A stretch of DNA of 64,000 bases, from IMG/VR virus record IMGVR_UViG_3300025466_000012, positions 124,001 to 188,000 of that record; one strand, 5' to 3'. The notes under the pieces were generated by a model that was given only the letters and a program-made list of their open reading frames with translations, made no database searches and had not been told where the DNA came from. Shown piece after piece: positions 6,966 to 13,896 of the stretch (the stretch's first letter is position 1; every line of letters starts with the position of its first letter). The position numbers and the translations under genes are program-made. The DNA is from a virus.

Positions 6966-7850
6966 ATGACAGTATTGATCTTGACCAAACTGGATCGCAA
7001 CGAATACGAAAGCAATCGCCTGATTGAAAGCTTCAAAGCCAAAGGAATCGAGTGCATGGCTGCGCACCCAGACGACTTTGATATCGTGGTTGATCGAGAC
7101 ATACACAGAGGCATCAAATATCGTGGACAAGATCTGGCTTTGCCCAAGCTGGTCCTGGTGCGACTGGGAGCTGGCATCTTGCCGTTCCAGCTGGCCGTGA
7201 TACGACATTTTGAACAGGCCGGAGTACCTTGCGTAAACGGAAGTCTGCCAATCGAAATTGTCAAGGACAAATTGCGAAGCAGCCAGATCTTGAGCCGTGC
7301 CGGTATACCCATACCCAATACCATGATGGTGCGTATGCCCATCGATGATGGCCTGGTCAAGGAAAATATTGGATTTCCCTGCGTGGTCAAGGTGGTCACT
7401 GGTTCATACGGAGAAGGAGTTTATCTGTGTGAACGACAGCGCGACTATAGGAAGCTGATGGAGTTCATCGACAATCTGGGCAACAAAAAAACCATGATAG
7501 TACAACGGTACATGGGATATCGACCAGGCGAAGATCTACGTGTGTTGGTCATAGGCGGCAAAACTGTAGGAGCCATGCTCCGTACTGCGCCTGATGGTGA
7601 CTTCCGAGCCAATATCACCAATGGCGGCTCCGGCAGCCGTTATGACATGACCGAAGAAATCGATTATCTGGCACGAGAAACAGCCCGGGCCATGAATCTG
7701 GACATAGCTGGAATTGATCTTTTGTTCACCGAGACCGGATTTGTGGTGTGTGAAGCCAACAGCAATCCGGGATTTGCCGGATTTGAAAACTATTGTGACG
7801 TGGATGTGGCCGATCTCATAACTGACTATGTACGTTTCAAGATACAATAA
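6966..7850 (+). CDS. RimK/LysX-type ATP-grasp ligase
   Basis: 294 residues from the ATG at 6966; upstream in-frame codons overlap the small ORF and are less likely. ATP-grasp landmarks are visible: PCVVKVVTGSYGEGVYL (ATP-binding loop), a central VQRYMGYRPGEDLRVLVIGG, and the metal-binding end IAGIDLLFTETGFVVCEANSNPGF. This arrangement matches RimK-like enzymes, which join amino acids (often Glu) to a carboxylate of a protein or small molecule. It follows a radical SAM enzyme and a small basic peptide. The substrate is unknown; modification of a host protein such as ribosomal S6 is one option, modification of the neighbouring peptide another. Confidence 0.85.
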   Translation: MTVLILTKLDRNEYESNRLIESFKAKGIECMAAHPDDFDIVVDRDIHRGIKYRGQDLALPKLVLVRLGAGILPFQLAVIRHFEQAGVPCVNGSLPIEIVKDKLRSSQILSRAGIPIPNTMMVRMPIDDGLVKENIGFPCVVKVVTGSYGEGVYLCERQRDYRKLMEFIDNLGNKKTMIVQRYMGYRPGEDLRVLVIGGKTVGAMLRTAPDGDFRANITNGGSGSRYDMTEEIDYLARETARAMNLDIAGIDLLFTETGFVVCEANSNPGFAGFENYCDVDVADLITDYVRFKIQ

Positions 7851-7873
7851 TATAGATACGACTGCCACAGGAT

Positions 7874-8818
7874 ATGTCTGAAATCAATTCTGTATGTGAT
7901 CGCCTGGTCTATCACATGAGACCTGCAGGTCTCGGAATCATCATCATTGAACTCAGTGTGTTGTTGGACACCGGACGAGCCATACAGGCTGTGGTCCCTA
8001 CCGCCAATCACCTGTTGTATGATTTGAAACGTATTTTCAAGATCACCGATGACAGACTGATTATTTCACATGATCCTGACAGTGTCAATGATCCGGCCAG
8101 CTGTGACCGGATGAAAGATTATTCACCTTATTTTACCGCAGACTCAGTGAACTTGTTTGGCCAGGACTACCGGGTGGGACAACGCAACAAACCCTGTGTG
8201 GGCTTGGCCATGCATCATGCCGGCGGGCATATTGGCAACAACAATGGTGATCCGTTGGGCGAGCTGAGAGACGTCAAAGATTTTCCTTACAACAAATTTG
8301 CCACCTATGACACTTACAGCCGTATCATCAAATTGGTGACCGATATGGGCTATGACATAATCACACTCAACAGTCACAATGTGAGTCTCGAACACAAGGC
8401 TCAGTTGCTGAACAATCTATGTGATGTGGTGATCGGTTACGAAGGCGGAGTCATGCAACTGGCCCACACCTTGAAGGTGCCGGCCATTGTTTTGCCCTGG
8501 GCAGCCTGGATCGATGGACACACTTCGTGGAAAGATGGTTCTCCCTGGGACCCTGATCGCATAGAAGCACACACCTATCATCTGGATCGGCGCACCTATT
8601 TCCCGAACAGCCAAGAAGAAATCTGCTCATGGGGTCCAGAACAGTTAAAATCGATCATAGATGCACTGTATCGGGAGCAAGGCAACAACATAATGTTCAC
8701 AGACCGTGTACGCACAGATCTGGAAAATCTCAGATTCTATCTGGACGGAACTCCGGAATTTTTGGGGGAATTGCCCGACATGACCAAGTCATTCATCCGT
8801 GCCCATATACTGAATTAA
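7874..8818 (+). CDS. Glycosyltransferase-like (GT-B / family 9-like) protein
   Basis: 314 residues. The C-terminal half has CDVVIGYEGGVMQLAHTLKVPAIVLP, resembling the donor-binding segment of family 9 heptosyltransferases (a Gly-Gly after an acidic residue, then an A-x-x-L-x-x-P element). The N-terminal half (AMHHAGGHIGNNN) could be the acceptor side. This is a fold-level guess; no full family signature is visible. It closes the 5106-8818 group and is followed directly by an inverted repeat and a new promoter. A role in host surface or phage DNA glycosylation is possible but unproven. Confidence 0.6.
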   Translation: MSEINSVCDRLVYHMRPAGLGIIIIELSVLLDTGRAIQAVVPTANHLLYDLKRIFKITDDRLIISHDPDSVNDPASCDRMKDYSPYFTADSVNLFGQDYRVGQRNKPCVGLAMHHAGGHIGNNNGDPLGELRDVKDFPYNKFATYDTYSRIIKLVTDMGYDIITLNSHNVSLEHKAQLLNNLCDVVIGYEGGVMQLAHTLKVPAIVLPWAAWIDGHTSWKDGSPWDPDRIEAHTYHLDRRTYFPNSQEEICSWGPEQLKSIIDALYREQGNNIMFTDRVRTDLENLRFYLDGTPEFLGELPDMTKSFIRAHILN

Positions 8819-8842
8819 TCTGTTGTAAAAACACAACAGATT
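8817..8842 (+). terminator. Inverted repeat between operons, probable terminator
   Basis: Perfect 10-bp stem AATCTGTTGT (8817-8826) / ACAACAGATT (8833-8842) with a 6-nt loop. It begins in the stop codon of the upstream gene and ends in the -35 box of the next promoter. There is no T-run, so termination efficiency is uncertain. Confidence 0.55.
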
Positions 8843-8869
8843 GACCGAAATAGCATAATCGGTTATAAT
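8841..8869 (+). promoter_or_regulatory. Sigma70-type promoter
   Basis: TTGACC (8841-8846) and TATAAT (8864-8869) with a 17-bp spacer, seven bases before the ATG at 8876, so the transcript would start at or next to the start codon. The spacer contains a degenerate CCGA...TCGG inverted repeat reminiscent of the palindrome in the promoters at 9127 and 9748. Confidence 0.85.
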
Positions 8870-8875
8870 AGCAGT

Positions 8876-9106
8876 ATGAATACCAATAATGTAGCCACAA
8901 AAATCAAATGGACTGCCACCGCGATCACTCTAGCAGGTGCGGTACTGGCCAGTGTAAATATCTACCCTCTCAGTGCTGTGACACTAAATCTGGGCAGTTT
9001 TGTCTTCCTGATCTGGAGCGTCATGATACGCGACCGAGCCATGATCACGGTAAATGGCGGACTGTTGGCAATCTATACCGTTGGTCTGGCTATCAAACTG
9101 TTGTAA
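8876..9106 (+). CDS. Small integral membrane protein
   Basis: 76 residues with three probable transmembrane helices: WTATAITLAGAVLASVNIY, LNLGSFVFLIWSVMI and GGLLAIYTVGLAIKLL. The sequence resembles small phage and bacterial membrane proteins with an inner NIYP motif. No enzyme motif. It lies very close to its promoter, so the mRNA may be nearly leaderless. Function unknown; an inner-membrane role during takeover or superinfection exclusion is conceivable but only inferred. Confidence 0.7.
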   Translation: MNTNNVATKIKWTATAITLAGAVLASVNIYPLSAVTLNLGSFVFLIWSVMIRDRAMITVNGGLLAIYTVGLAIKLL

Positions 9107-9124
9107 ATATGCAACAGACTTTTT
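9098..9124 (+). terminator. Intrinsic terminator
   Basis: Stem CTGTTG (9098-9103) / CAACAG (9112-9117) followed by ACTTTTT (9118-9124). It overlaps the end of the membrane-protein gene and lies immediately before the promoter at 9127, repeating the hairpin-then-promoter arrangement at 8817. Confidence 0.65.
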
Positions 9125-9180
9125 GGTTGACCCGAAATGACATTTCGGTTATAATAGTAGTATAGTTAATAACAAGGAGC
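9125..9180 (+). repeat. 56-bp promoter/leader direct repeat, copy 1
   Basis: Identical over 56 bp to 9746-9801. It contains -35, -10, the start region and the ribosome-binding site AAGGAG. The spacer holds the palindrome CCGAAATG-A-CATTTCGG (9132-9148), a likely operator. Confidence 0.9.
9127..9155 (+). promoter_or_regulatory. Sigma70-type promoter with palindromic spacer
   Basis: TTGACC (9127-9132), 17-bp spacer, TATAAT (9150-9155). The 8-bp perfect inverted repeat with one central base lies exactly between the two boxes, where a bound dimeric regulator would compete with RNA polymerase. It drives 9187-9741. Confidence 0.9.
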
Positions 9181-9186
9181 AATAAA

Positions 9187-9357
9187 ATGACGGTAAAAGA
9201 AATGATCGAAGCATTATCCAAGTTACCAATGGACGCTGAGTTGATCATCACAGAAGAAGGTTACTATTCCTATACAGCTTATACGGATGCTTTTTTTCCC
9301 GAGAAATACAAAGATGGAAAGTCTTATGTAATCGGCCATTCTACACAAGATTATTAA
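9187..9357 (+). CDS. Small hypothetical protein (56 aa)
   Basis: 56 residues from the ATG at 9187, six bases after the AAGGAG of the repeated leader. Starts MTVKEMIEALSKLPMDAELI followed by ITEEGYY, a pattern of small phage proteins with a VxExIExLxxLPxDAxxxI N-terminus. Function unknown. Being first behind the operator-bearing promoter, it is probably early and tightly regulated. Confidence 0.7.
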   Translation: MTVKEMIEALSKLPMDAELIITEEGYYSYTAYTDAFFPEKYKDGKSYVIGHSTQDY

Positions 9358-9372
9358 GATAGCGAGAGAGAA

Positions 9373-9741
9373 ATGAAGTTAAGCAAATTCAGCATACACA
9401 AATTACAAAAAACTTTTGATGTGTGGCAGGTTGATTATGAATATTCCCTTCCTGTGACGAATTATCTCGTACACGGTCTTGAACCAGGCAGTTTCTTTAC
9501 CAGTGTACTGGCCAACGATTTCGCAGGTGCCATGACATATAGTCATCAGTTAAACACAATTTCCGGACTTAAAAAATTGACCCTGTGGCTTAAACACCAA
9601 GCGCCTCCAGTAGCTTGGGGCAGTTATCGTAAAGTAGCTGCCTGGACCATGTTGCCGGAGGACGATCGTAGACTAATTCTTGAAAATCGCGGTTTGATTT
9701 TGACTGCCGAGCAGGAAACTTGGGAAACATTAAAGGATTAA
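9373..9741 (+). CDS. Conserved hypothetical phage protein
   Basis: 122 residues, 15 bases after the previous stop, with a GAGAGAG ribosome-binding site. Contains LPVTNYLVHGLEPGSFFTSVLANDFAGAM-type sequence near residues 27-58 and an SGLKKLTLWLKHQAPP helix, a pattern I associate with small phage proteins of unknown role. Shares the transcript from the promoter at 9127 and is followed directly by the second copy of that promoter. Confidence 0.65.
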   Translation: MKLSKFSIHKLQKTFDVWQVDYEYSLPVTNYLVHGLEPGSFFTSVLANDFAGAMTYSHQLNTISGLKKLTLWLKHQAPPVAWGSYRKVAAWTMLPEDDRRLILENRGLILTAEQETWETLKD

Positions 9742-9745
9742 AAAC

Positions 9746-9801
9746 GGTTGACCCGAAATGACATTTCGGTTATAATAGTAGTATAGTTAATAACAAGGAG
9801 C
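9746..9801 (+). repeat. 56-bp promoter/leader direct repeat, copy 2
   Basis: Identical to 9125-9180; the flanking bases differ on both sides, which defines the repeat exactly. Palindrome CCGAAATG-A-CATTTCGG at 9753-9769. Confidence 0.9.
9748..9776 (+). promoter_or_regulatory. Sigma70-type promoter with palindromic spacer, copy 2
   Basis: TTGACC (9748-9753), 17-bp spacer, TATAAT (9771-9776), followed by the same AAGGAG leader. It drives the coupled genes 9809-11315. Confidence 0.9.
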
Positions 9802-9808
9802 GAGTAGA

Positions 9809-10024
9809 ATGCAATTAGAATACGAAAATACTTACAATACATTCAATAACCCAATTCCACGCAGTGGCTTGTTCACAACACCAAGCCTGGAAGAAATACA
9901 GACTTCGATCTCAAATCTTTCAGCAAAAGAACAGGCCACAGCCAGCATGGTTTTTATGTTTACTCTTAATGCCTGTAATAAATTAGTACAGGAAGAAATT
10001 TTAAACCGTATGGGAGATCAATAA
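9809..10024 (+). CDS. Small conserved phage protein
   Basis: 71 residues, first gene behind promoter copy 2. The N-terminal part reads IPRSGLFTTPSLEEIQTSI and the C-terminal helix TASMVFMFTLNACNKLVQEE; similar small proteins occur in T4-like phages. No known function. It ends in a one-base TAATG-type overlap with the next gene. Confidence 0.65.
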   Translation: MQLEYENTYNTFNNPIPRSGLFTTPSLEEIQTSISNLSAKEQATASMVFMFTLNACNKLVQEEILNRMGDQ

Positions 10025-10299
10025 TGGTAGATATTGCTGATATTCATAGTGCCCTGGTCAGTGGCCGTTTCACCAATCAAGAACTTGACACTGTGGCTCA
10101 GGCCTTGAAATATGCTCGTAGCCAATTGACTCAGCGTCAGGTGCGTTCATGTGTCCGAGGCGACGCAGTGAAATTTACCAGTCCCAAGAGTGGTGTCACG
10201 TTCCGGGGCACAGTGGAAAAAGTCAAGATCAAGTATGTGTTGGTGACCACACCGCAAGGTCGTTACAATGTGCCTGCCAACCTGTTGGAGTTTGTGTAA
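10024..10299 (+). CDS. Small phage protein with SH3-like/KOW-type C-terminus
   Basis: 91 residues. The N-terminal half is helical (ELDTVAQALKYARSQL). The C-terminal half reads RGDAVKFTSPKSGVTFRGTV then EKVKIKYVLV and RYNVPANLLE, a beta-barrel-like pattern seen in phage proteins proposed to bind nucleic acid or the translation machinery. Start and stop codons overlap its neighbours. No catalytic residues. The barrel reading is an inference from the sequence pattern. Confidence 0.68.
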   Translation: MVDIADIHSALVSGRFTNQELDTVAQALKYARSQLTQRQVRSCVRGDAVKFTSPKSGVTFRGTVEKVKIKYVLVTTPQGRYNVPANLLEFV

Positions 10300-10388
10300 T
10301 GAGTGAAATTTTAGTATATGTGTTTGGATTCTTACTAGCGGTCATGGTGCTGATCACTGTGATAGCCGCAGGAAGGATTGACGAATGA
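10299..10388 (+). CDS. Very small single-pass membrane protein
   Basis: 29 residues: a membrane helix (ILVYVFGFLLAVMVLITVIAA) and a short charged tail. The ATG overlaps the previous stop (TAATG) and its stop overlaps the next start (ATGA), so it fits the coupled series exactly. Too short for family assignment. Confidence 0.55.
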   Translation: MSEILVYVFGFLLAVMVLITVIAAGRIDE

Positions 10389-10540
10389 TCACGGAAGACA
10401 CCCAAAGCGATGAATCGATTCCAGCATTGTATGACATGACAGCCGACGAACTGGCCGAATTCCATGCCGAATACAATGACTGGTCTGACAAGATTGTCAC
10501 AGCCGACGACGACCGACCACTTTATATTTGGTTAAGATGA
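10385..10540 (+). CDS. Small acidic protein (51 aa)
   Basis: 51 residues, strongly acidic (MITEDTQSDESIPALYDMTA then DELAEFHAEYNDW). Both ends are coupled by ATGA overlaps. The composition resembles DNA-mimic or host-enzyme-binding peptides of phages, but that is only a compositional remark. Confidence 0.55.
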   Translation: MITEDTQSDESIPALYDMTADELAEFHAEYNDWSDKIVTADDDRPLYIWLR

Positions 10541-11193
10541 AAAGAACGCCCAAGCCCACATATTCAATTCCGGCCGATCTGGCCTGGGCCGCTGCTTATG
10601 CGGCCTGGCGTATCAACGGCAATCTGTATCTCAAGATTGTTGATGATGCCAGCGGTCATGCACAAACCAACAAAGAGATCTTGATGCAGATTGTCAACCA
10701 AACACCGGATCTGATCACTGAACAGGATCGTATCGAAGCCCAGGCCTGCAGATCCAGACTAGGAAGTGAAATCAGTCTGCGTATCCTCAAGGGCGAGATC
10801 TTGGGCGAATGGCATACCATGCAGGCTAGACTCTGCGGGCTGGAAACATTTACCACCGCTTACGATCTAGCAGTATTGGCCAGCTTTCCCAAGAGCTATA
10901 TCAAGCTACAGGAAACCGACCAGATACATGATCGACTGAGACAATGTCAAGACCAAGCAGTTGGTATCGGTCGCGTGACCTTGGACATACAAGTTTTGAC
11001 ATCGTTTCACAGCGTCAACCACGGTTGCTGGTTTGTCAGAGGCATAGATGATCAAAATCGAGCTGTATCTTTTGCCTGGCGCAGTCAGTTGCAGGACGCC
11101 AGCCATGTGCGTGTGTCCGGAACTGTGAAACAGTTTCGCGACGGTATCAGTTATCTAAATCGTGTCAAATTGACAGAATCGGAGACAGCATGA
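10537..11193 (+). CDS. Hypothetical phage protein with OB-fold-like C-terminus
   Basis: 218 residues from the ATG at 10537 (ATGA overlap; an in-frame TTG at 10528 is rejected). N-terminal part helical (ADLAWAAAYAAWRINGNLYL). The C-terminal 80 residues are beta-rich: GRVTLDIQVLTSFHSVN, CWFVRGIDDQNRAVSFAW, HVRVSGTVKQFRDGISYLN. The last element resembles the end of an OB-fold (VSGTVKxxxxxxxYLN-R-V), as in phage single-strand-binding-type proteins, but no full match is claimed. Largest gene of the 9748 operon. Confidence 0.6.
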   Translation: MKRTPKPTYSIPADLAWAAAYAAWRINGNLYLKIVDDASGHAQTNKEILMQIVNQTPDLITEQDRIEAQACRSRLGSEISLRILKGEILGEWHTMQARLCGLETFTTAYDLAVLASFPKSYIKLQETDQIHDRLRQCQDQAVGIGRVTLDIQVLTSFHSVNHGCWFVRGIDDQNRAVSFAWRSQLQDASHVRVSGTVKQFRDGISYLNRVKLTESETA

Positions 11194-11315
11194 ATTTTAT
11201 TATGGGTGTGATAGTGGGCATTGTTTTGTGTACTGTGGGCGCACGTGGTCTGGCTGACATGATCGATCGCACAGTTCACCAAACCCAAACAGTGGTCCGC
11301 GAGTCCACACTTTGA
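11190..11315 (+). CDS. Small membrane-anchored peptide (41 aa)
   Basis: 41 residues with an N-terminal hydrophobic segment (FIMGVIVGIVLCTVGARGLA) and a polar tail. ATGA overlap with the preceding gene. Terminal gene of the operon before the promoter at 11333. No family recognised. Confidence 0.5.
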   Translation: MNFIMGVIVGIVLCTVGARGLADMIDRTVHQTQTVVRESTL

Positions 11316-11332
11316 AAGAATCCATATTATGG

Positions 11333-11361
11333 TTGACCAGAAATATCAGTTCAGCTATACT
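11333..11361 (+). promoter_or_regulatory. Sigma70-type promoter
   Basis: TTGACC (11333-11338) and TATACT (11356-11361), 17-bp spacer. It precedes a 62-bp leader and the gene at 11424; a perfect terminator stem follows that gene, so this is a single-gene unit. Confidence 0.82.
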
Positions 11362-11423
11362 ATAGATAGTAGTAAATTGGCAGTATTTTAATCCTAGATA
11401 GGCAACTTAGAAAGGCAACAAAG

Positions 11424-11750
11424 ATGGAAAAGTTATTCACAGTAGCAGGCACAGCAACACAACACGGTACAACCAAGGTACGTTTCGCTAACGATTTGGT
11501 AGCTCGTATCAAGATCTTGAACAAGAACGGCTGTACCGATATCAATCTCATGGAGCTTCCTGAGCCCATGACCAAGATCCAGGCTCTCAAGTATTTGCAA
11601 ACACAAGGCGTGACCGGTGATGCTGGTTATGCAGTGGCCAGCAAGTTGAGCGAAAAAACCAAGATCGCCAAGAAAGGCGAGGTCCGAGTGGCTGGCAAGG
11701 CCAAGACAGTGGCTTCGACTGCGGCACAAGAGGCATCCGCAGAAGCATGA
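11424..11750 (+). CDS. Monocistronic small basic protein
   Basis: 108 residues with its own promoter (11333) and terminator (11753), which suggests high or independently regulated expression. Ribosome-binding site AAAGG. The N-terminal half is mixed (MEKLFTVAGTATQHGTTKVR, then FANDLVARIKIL), while the C-terminal 40 residues are Ala/Lys-rich (KTKIAKKGEVRVAGKAKTVA) like nucleic-acid-binding tails. I do not recognise the family; a small abundant DNA- or RNA-binding protein fits composition and gene layout. Confidence 0.65.
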   Translation: MEKLFTVAGTATQHGTTKVRFANDLVARIKILNKNGCTDINLMELPEPMTKIQALKYLQTQGVTGDAGYAVASKLSEKTKIAKKGEVRVAGKAKTVASTAAQEASAEA

Positions 11751-11752
11751 TC

Positions 11753-11780
11753 CAGATGGGGGCCTGGCCCCCATCTGTTT
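11753..11780 (+). terminator. Strong stem terminator
   Basis: Perfect 12-bp stem CAGATGGGGGCC (11753-11764) / GGCCCCCATCTG (11766-11777) around one formal central base, three bases after the stop codon, followed by a short TTT. Confidence 0.75.
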
Positions 11781-11827
11781 GACCTCAACTTGATTGACCA
11801 GTTTTGGTTGTTGTCATAATTACTTGT

Positions 11828-12058
11828 ATGAGTGACGACCTTGATCCCAAACTACAGATGTCCATATACCGCCTGATGGTTGTGCTGCACCACCAAGGAA
11901 TCCACCGGATCCACATGGGCGGATTCATGCGTATACTGGGCATGAGCAACGAGTCTGCCAGCGAGCACGATGATGAACAGCTGGTAGTGAATGATCAATT
12001 GGTTGAACTGGTGTATCAGATGACCCAGCCCAGATCGCCTGATCAGACCTTGCACTAG
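11828..12058 (+). CDS. Small hypothetical protein
   Basis: 76 residues from the ATG at 11828; an upstream in-frame start at 11804 would add residues inside the promoter-like stretch. Sequence: helical N-terminus (KLQMSIYRLMVVLHHQGIH), then MGGFMRILGMSNESA and an acidic tail. Related small proteins occur in T4-like phages. A TTGACC at 11794 and CATAAT at 11815 lie upstream but only 15 bp apart, so the promoter is weak or absent. Confidence 0.6.
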   Translation: MSDDLDPKLQMSIYRLMVVLHHQGIHRIHMGGFMRILGMSNESASEHDDEQLVVNDQLVELVYQMTQPRSPDQTLH

Positions 12059-12146
12059 ATTGGGTCATCTGAGCCAAATGACTGGGCAATCTCTAGGTTT
12101 CTCATGACAGATTGTTGTATAATACATACATCAACAGGAGAAATAC

Positions 12147-12725
12147 ATGGCCGATTTACTGAAACAAGTACAGGCAACCAATATCAGCGAACTGACTCAC
12201 GCAGGCAACTCTGAGCCCGGATATGACGCTCAACCGCAGGCGGATACCCTGTCTGTGTCAGTGTTGCATCCTGCAGACATCACGTCCTTGCAACTGGGAT
12301 TGCCGGATTCGAGTCAATCAATGCCCCTAAATTGGCCAAGCACAGGATCGTACACAGCCGGTCTTGGTCTGATTCAAAATTACCCCAATTCTTTGTCGGT
12401 TGGTAATTTGAGCGGTGGAATTGGCACTTTTACCTTGCCCAATAGTCAACCCTGGCTCACCACTGCCAATCATTCAGGTCTTTCCACCAAGATAGATCTG
12501 ACAGGACCCGAGGCCGATATCATGATCAACCAGGTCAGCCTGGTTGATACCTTGCGCGGCATACAGGAACGACTCAACATATTGGTACCCAATCCTGACT
12601 TGGAAAAGGAATGGGATCAGCTCAGGGCATTGGGCGAACAATACCGTGCCATGGAGATCAAGCTACAAGAGCAAGGCGACATGTGGGCCAAGCTCAAGGC
12701 CATGCCACCACCGGATATTGGTTGA
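12147..12725 (+). CDS. Conserved phage protein with NPxLExEWxxL C-terminus
   Basis: 192 residues, ribosome-binding site CAGGAG, TATAAT at 12118 but no good -35. The first two thirds are low-complexity, Ser/Thr/Gly/Pro-rich, like virion-surface or linker sequence. The C-terminal 60 residues (VDTLRGIQERLNIL, PNPDLEKEWDQLRALGEQYR) match a helical motif that recurs at the ends of small proteins in many T4-like phages. A virion-associated role is likely but not shown. Confidence 0.68.
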   Translation: MADLLKQVQATNISELTHAGNSEPGYDAQPQADTLSVSVLHPADITSLQLGLPDSSQSMPLNWPSTGSYTAGLGLIQNYPNSLSVGNLSGGIGTFTLPNSQPWLTTANHSGLSTKIDLTGPEADIMINQVSLVDTLRGIQERLNILVPNPDLEKEWDQLRALGEQYRAMEIKLQEQGDMWAKLKAMPPPDIG

Positions 12726-12750
12726 CTGTGCGACCCAGCTGTGTTATAAT
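12722..12750 (+). promoter_or_regulatory. Sigma70-type promoter of wall-hydrolase gene
   Basis: TTGACT (12722-12727) and TATAAT (12745-12750), 17-bp spacer. The -35 box overlaps the stop codon of the preceding gene. The first good start codon downstream is at 13013, giving an unusually long leader. Confidence 0.82.
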
Positions 12751-12756
12751 ATATGT

Positions 12757-13012
12757 ATATTATGTCAAAACAGTATCAAAAAAGCAGTGTTTTTGTGCAT
12801 GATTGATGCCATAAACTAAGTATTTTGCAGAGTAATAAATCAAAGAGGACTTCGGAAATCCTCTTCGTTGACAAATGGTATGGGCATGCCACAAACAAAG
12901 GCATGCTCGGACAGTATGGCAAAGAAGGCCCGAGGTCTTGTGTCAATACATTGTCAATGCGTCCATTCTGGGCATCCGCTGGAGAACCCAGTCTGGTTCC
13001 AAGGAGAATAGC
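12757..13012 (+). other. Long structured 5' leader of the SleB-type gene
   Basis: About 256 bases between the promoter and the ATG at 13013 without a convincing gene (a 63-codon frame at 12825 has no ribosome-binding site). Stems visible: AAGAGGA/TCCTCTT (12843-12849 with 12859-12865), GGGCATGCC/GGCATGCTC (12882-12890 with 12900-12908, one wobble), and CTGGG/CCCAG (12968-12972 with 12987-12991) just upstream of AAGGAG. It may regulate translation of the lysis gene or be a small RNA. Confidence 0.45.
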
Positions 13013-13570
13013 ATGACAACAAATCAAACAATCAAGCGTATCACGAATGCCACAGTCAAAACAGCCGGACTGGCCATGATCTTGTGGGCAGTTTTTATCA
13101 TGACCGATAATAGACTGAACCAGCTGAGATCTCAGACCGATACTGTGCCTGGCATCACAGCAGCCGAATACAGCAAACAACTGGATTGTCTCACCCGCAA
13201 CATCTACTGGGAAGCAGCCAATGAACCATTTGAAGGCAAAGTGGCCGTGGCCCAGGTCACCATGAACCGAGTTGAGTCTGGACGTTTTGCCAACACAGTA
13301 TGTGGAGTGGTCTATCAGAAAACTGTATTTTATGAAAAGATCGTGTGCCAGTTCAGCTGGTACTGCGAAGGCGGCAACAAGAACGTGAAGGTAGTACACA
13401 ACCGCCAGTGGCACGAAAGCGAAGAAGTGGCCAAGAAAGTGCTGTTGGAAGAATTCAGACTTCCGGTACTGGAGCAGGCCATGTACTATCATGCCGACCA
13501 TATCAATCCGCATTGGGGCAAACCCAAATTGACCAAGATCGGTCACCACATTTTTTACTCAGAAAGCTAA
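13013..13570 (+). CDS. SleB-type cell wall hydrolase with N-terminal membrane anchor
   Basis: 185 residues. The ATG at 13013 follows AAGGAG at the right distance; upstream in-frame codons are rejected. One weakly hydrophobic segment (residues 14-30, VKTAGLAMILWAVFIM) forms a signal anchor, rich in Ala/Gly like SAR endolysin signals. The rest matches Hydrolase_2/SleB: CLTRNIYWEA with catalytic Glu67, then GKVAVAQVTMNRV, a VCGVVYQ segment and QFSWYC. These enzymes cleave peptidoglycan glycan strands. The next gene, two bases away, is a three-helix membrane protein, so together they look like an endolysin/holin pair. A different endolysin lies at 38694. Confidence 0.85.
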   Translation: MTTNQTIKRITNATVKTAGLAMILWAVFIMTDNRLNQLRSQTDTVPGITAAEYSKQLDCLTRNIYWEAANEPFEGKVAVAQVTMNRVESGRFANTVCGVVYQKTVFYEKIVCQFSWYCEGGNKNVKVVHNRQWHESEEVAKKVLLEEFRLPVLEQAMYYHADHINPHWGKPKLTKIGHHIFYSES

Positions 13571-13571
13571 C

Positions 13572-13886
13572 ATGATAATCAAACTTGACGCTGTATTAAA
13601 AGCCGTAAATGAATGGTTCAATGTACACTTGCCCAAGATCTCGGCCGAGACCTTGCAGTGGTTGGCAGCCATAGTGTTGCATTGTGCCACTATACCTACT
13701 CTGTTGGCTCTGCTGACTGGACTCAGTGATCATACACCACCCTTGGATCTGGTGCTGTTTGCCTGGGCCGGCTTGGTCCTGCTGTTTGCTCGAGCTGTGG
13801 TACTCAAAGACAGCTTGAATACTGTGACCATAGGTGTGGGATTTGTGGTTCAGGCAGTGTTCATGGCCTTGATCTTGTTCAAGTGA
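13572..13886 (+). CDS. Holin-like membrane protein
   Basis: 104 residues beginning two bases after the SleB stop. Three probable transmembrane helices: LQWLAAIVLHCATIPTLLALL, LDLVLFAWAGLVLLFARAVV and VTIGVGFVVQAVFMALILF, with a polar N-terminal helix. Size, topology and position after a wall hydrolase fit a class I holin that triggers lysis; no specific holin family signature is seen. Confidence 0.65.
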   Translation: MIIKLDAVLKAVNEWFNVHLPKISAETLQWLAAIVLHCATIPTLLALLTGLSDHTPPLDLVLFAWAGLVLLFARAVVLKDSLNTVTIGVGFVVQAVFMALILFK

Positions 13887-13896
13887 TCGGTTGAAA

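Noticed and set aside
11794-11820. TTGACC...CATAAT as a promoter for 11828
   Set aside because: Spacer is only 15 bp and the -10 is poor, unlike the uniform 17-bp spacing of the accepted promoters.
12825-13016. 63-codon frame in the leader of the SleB-type gene
   Set aside because: No ribosome-binding site, spans two stems, overlaps the true start; more likely leader sequence.
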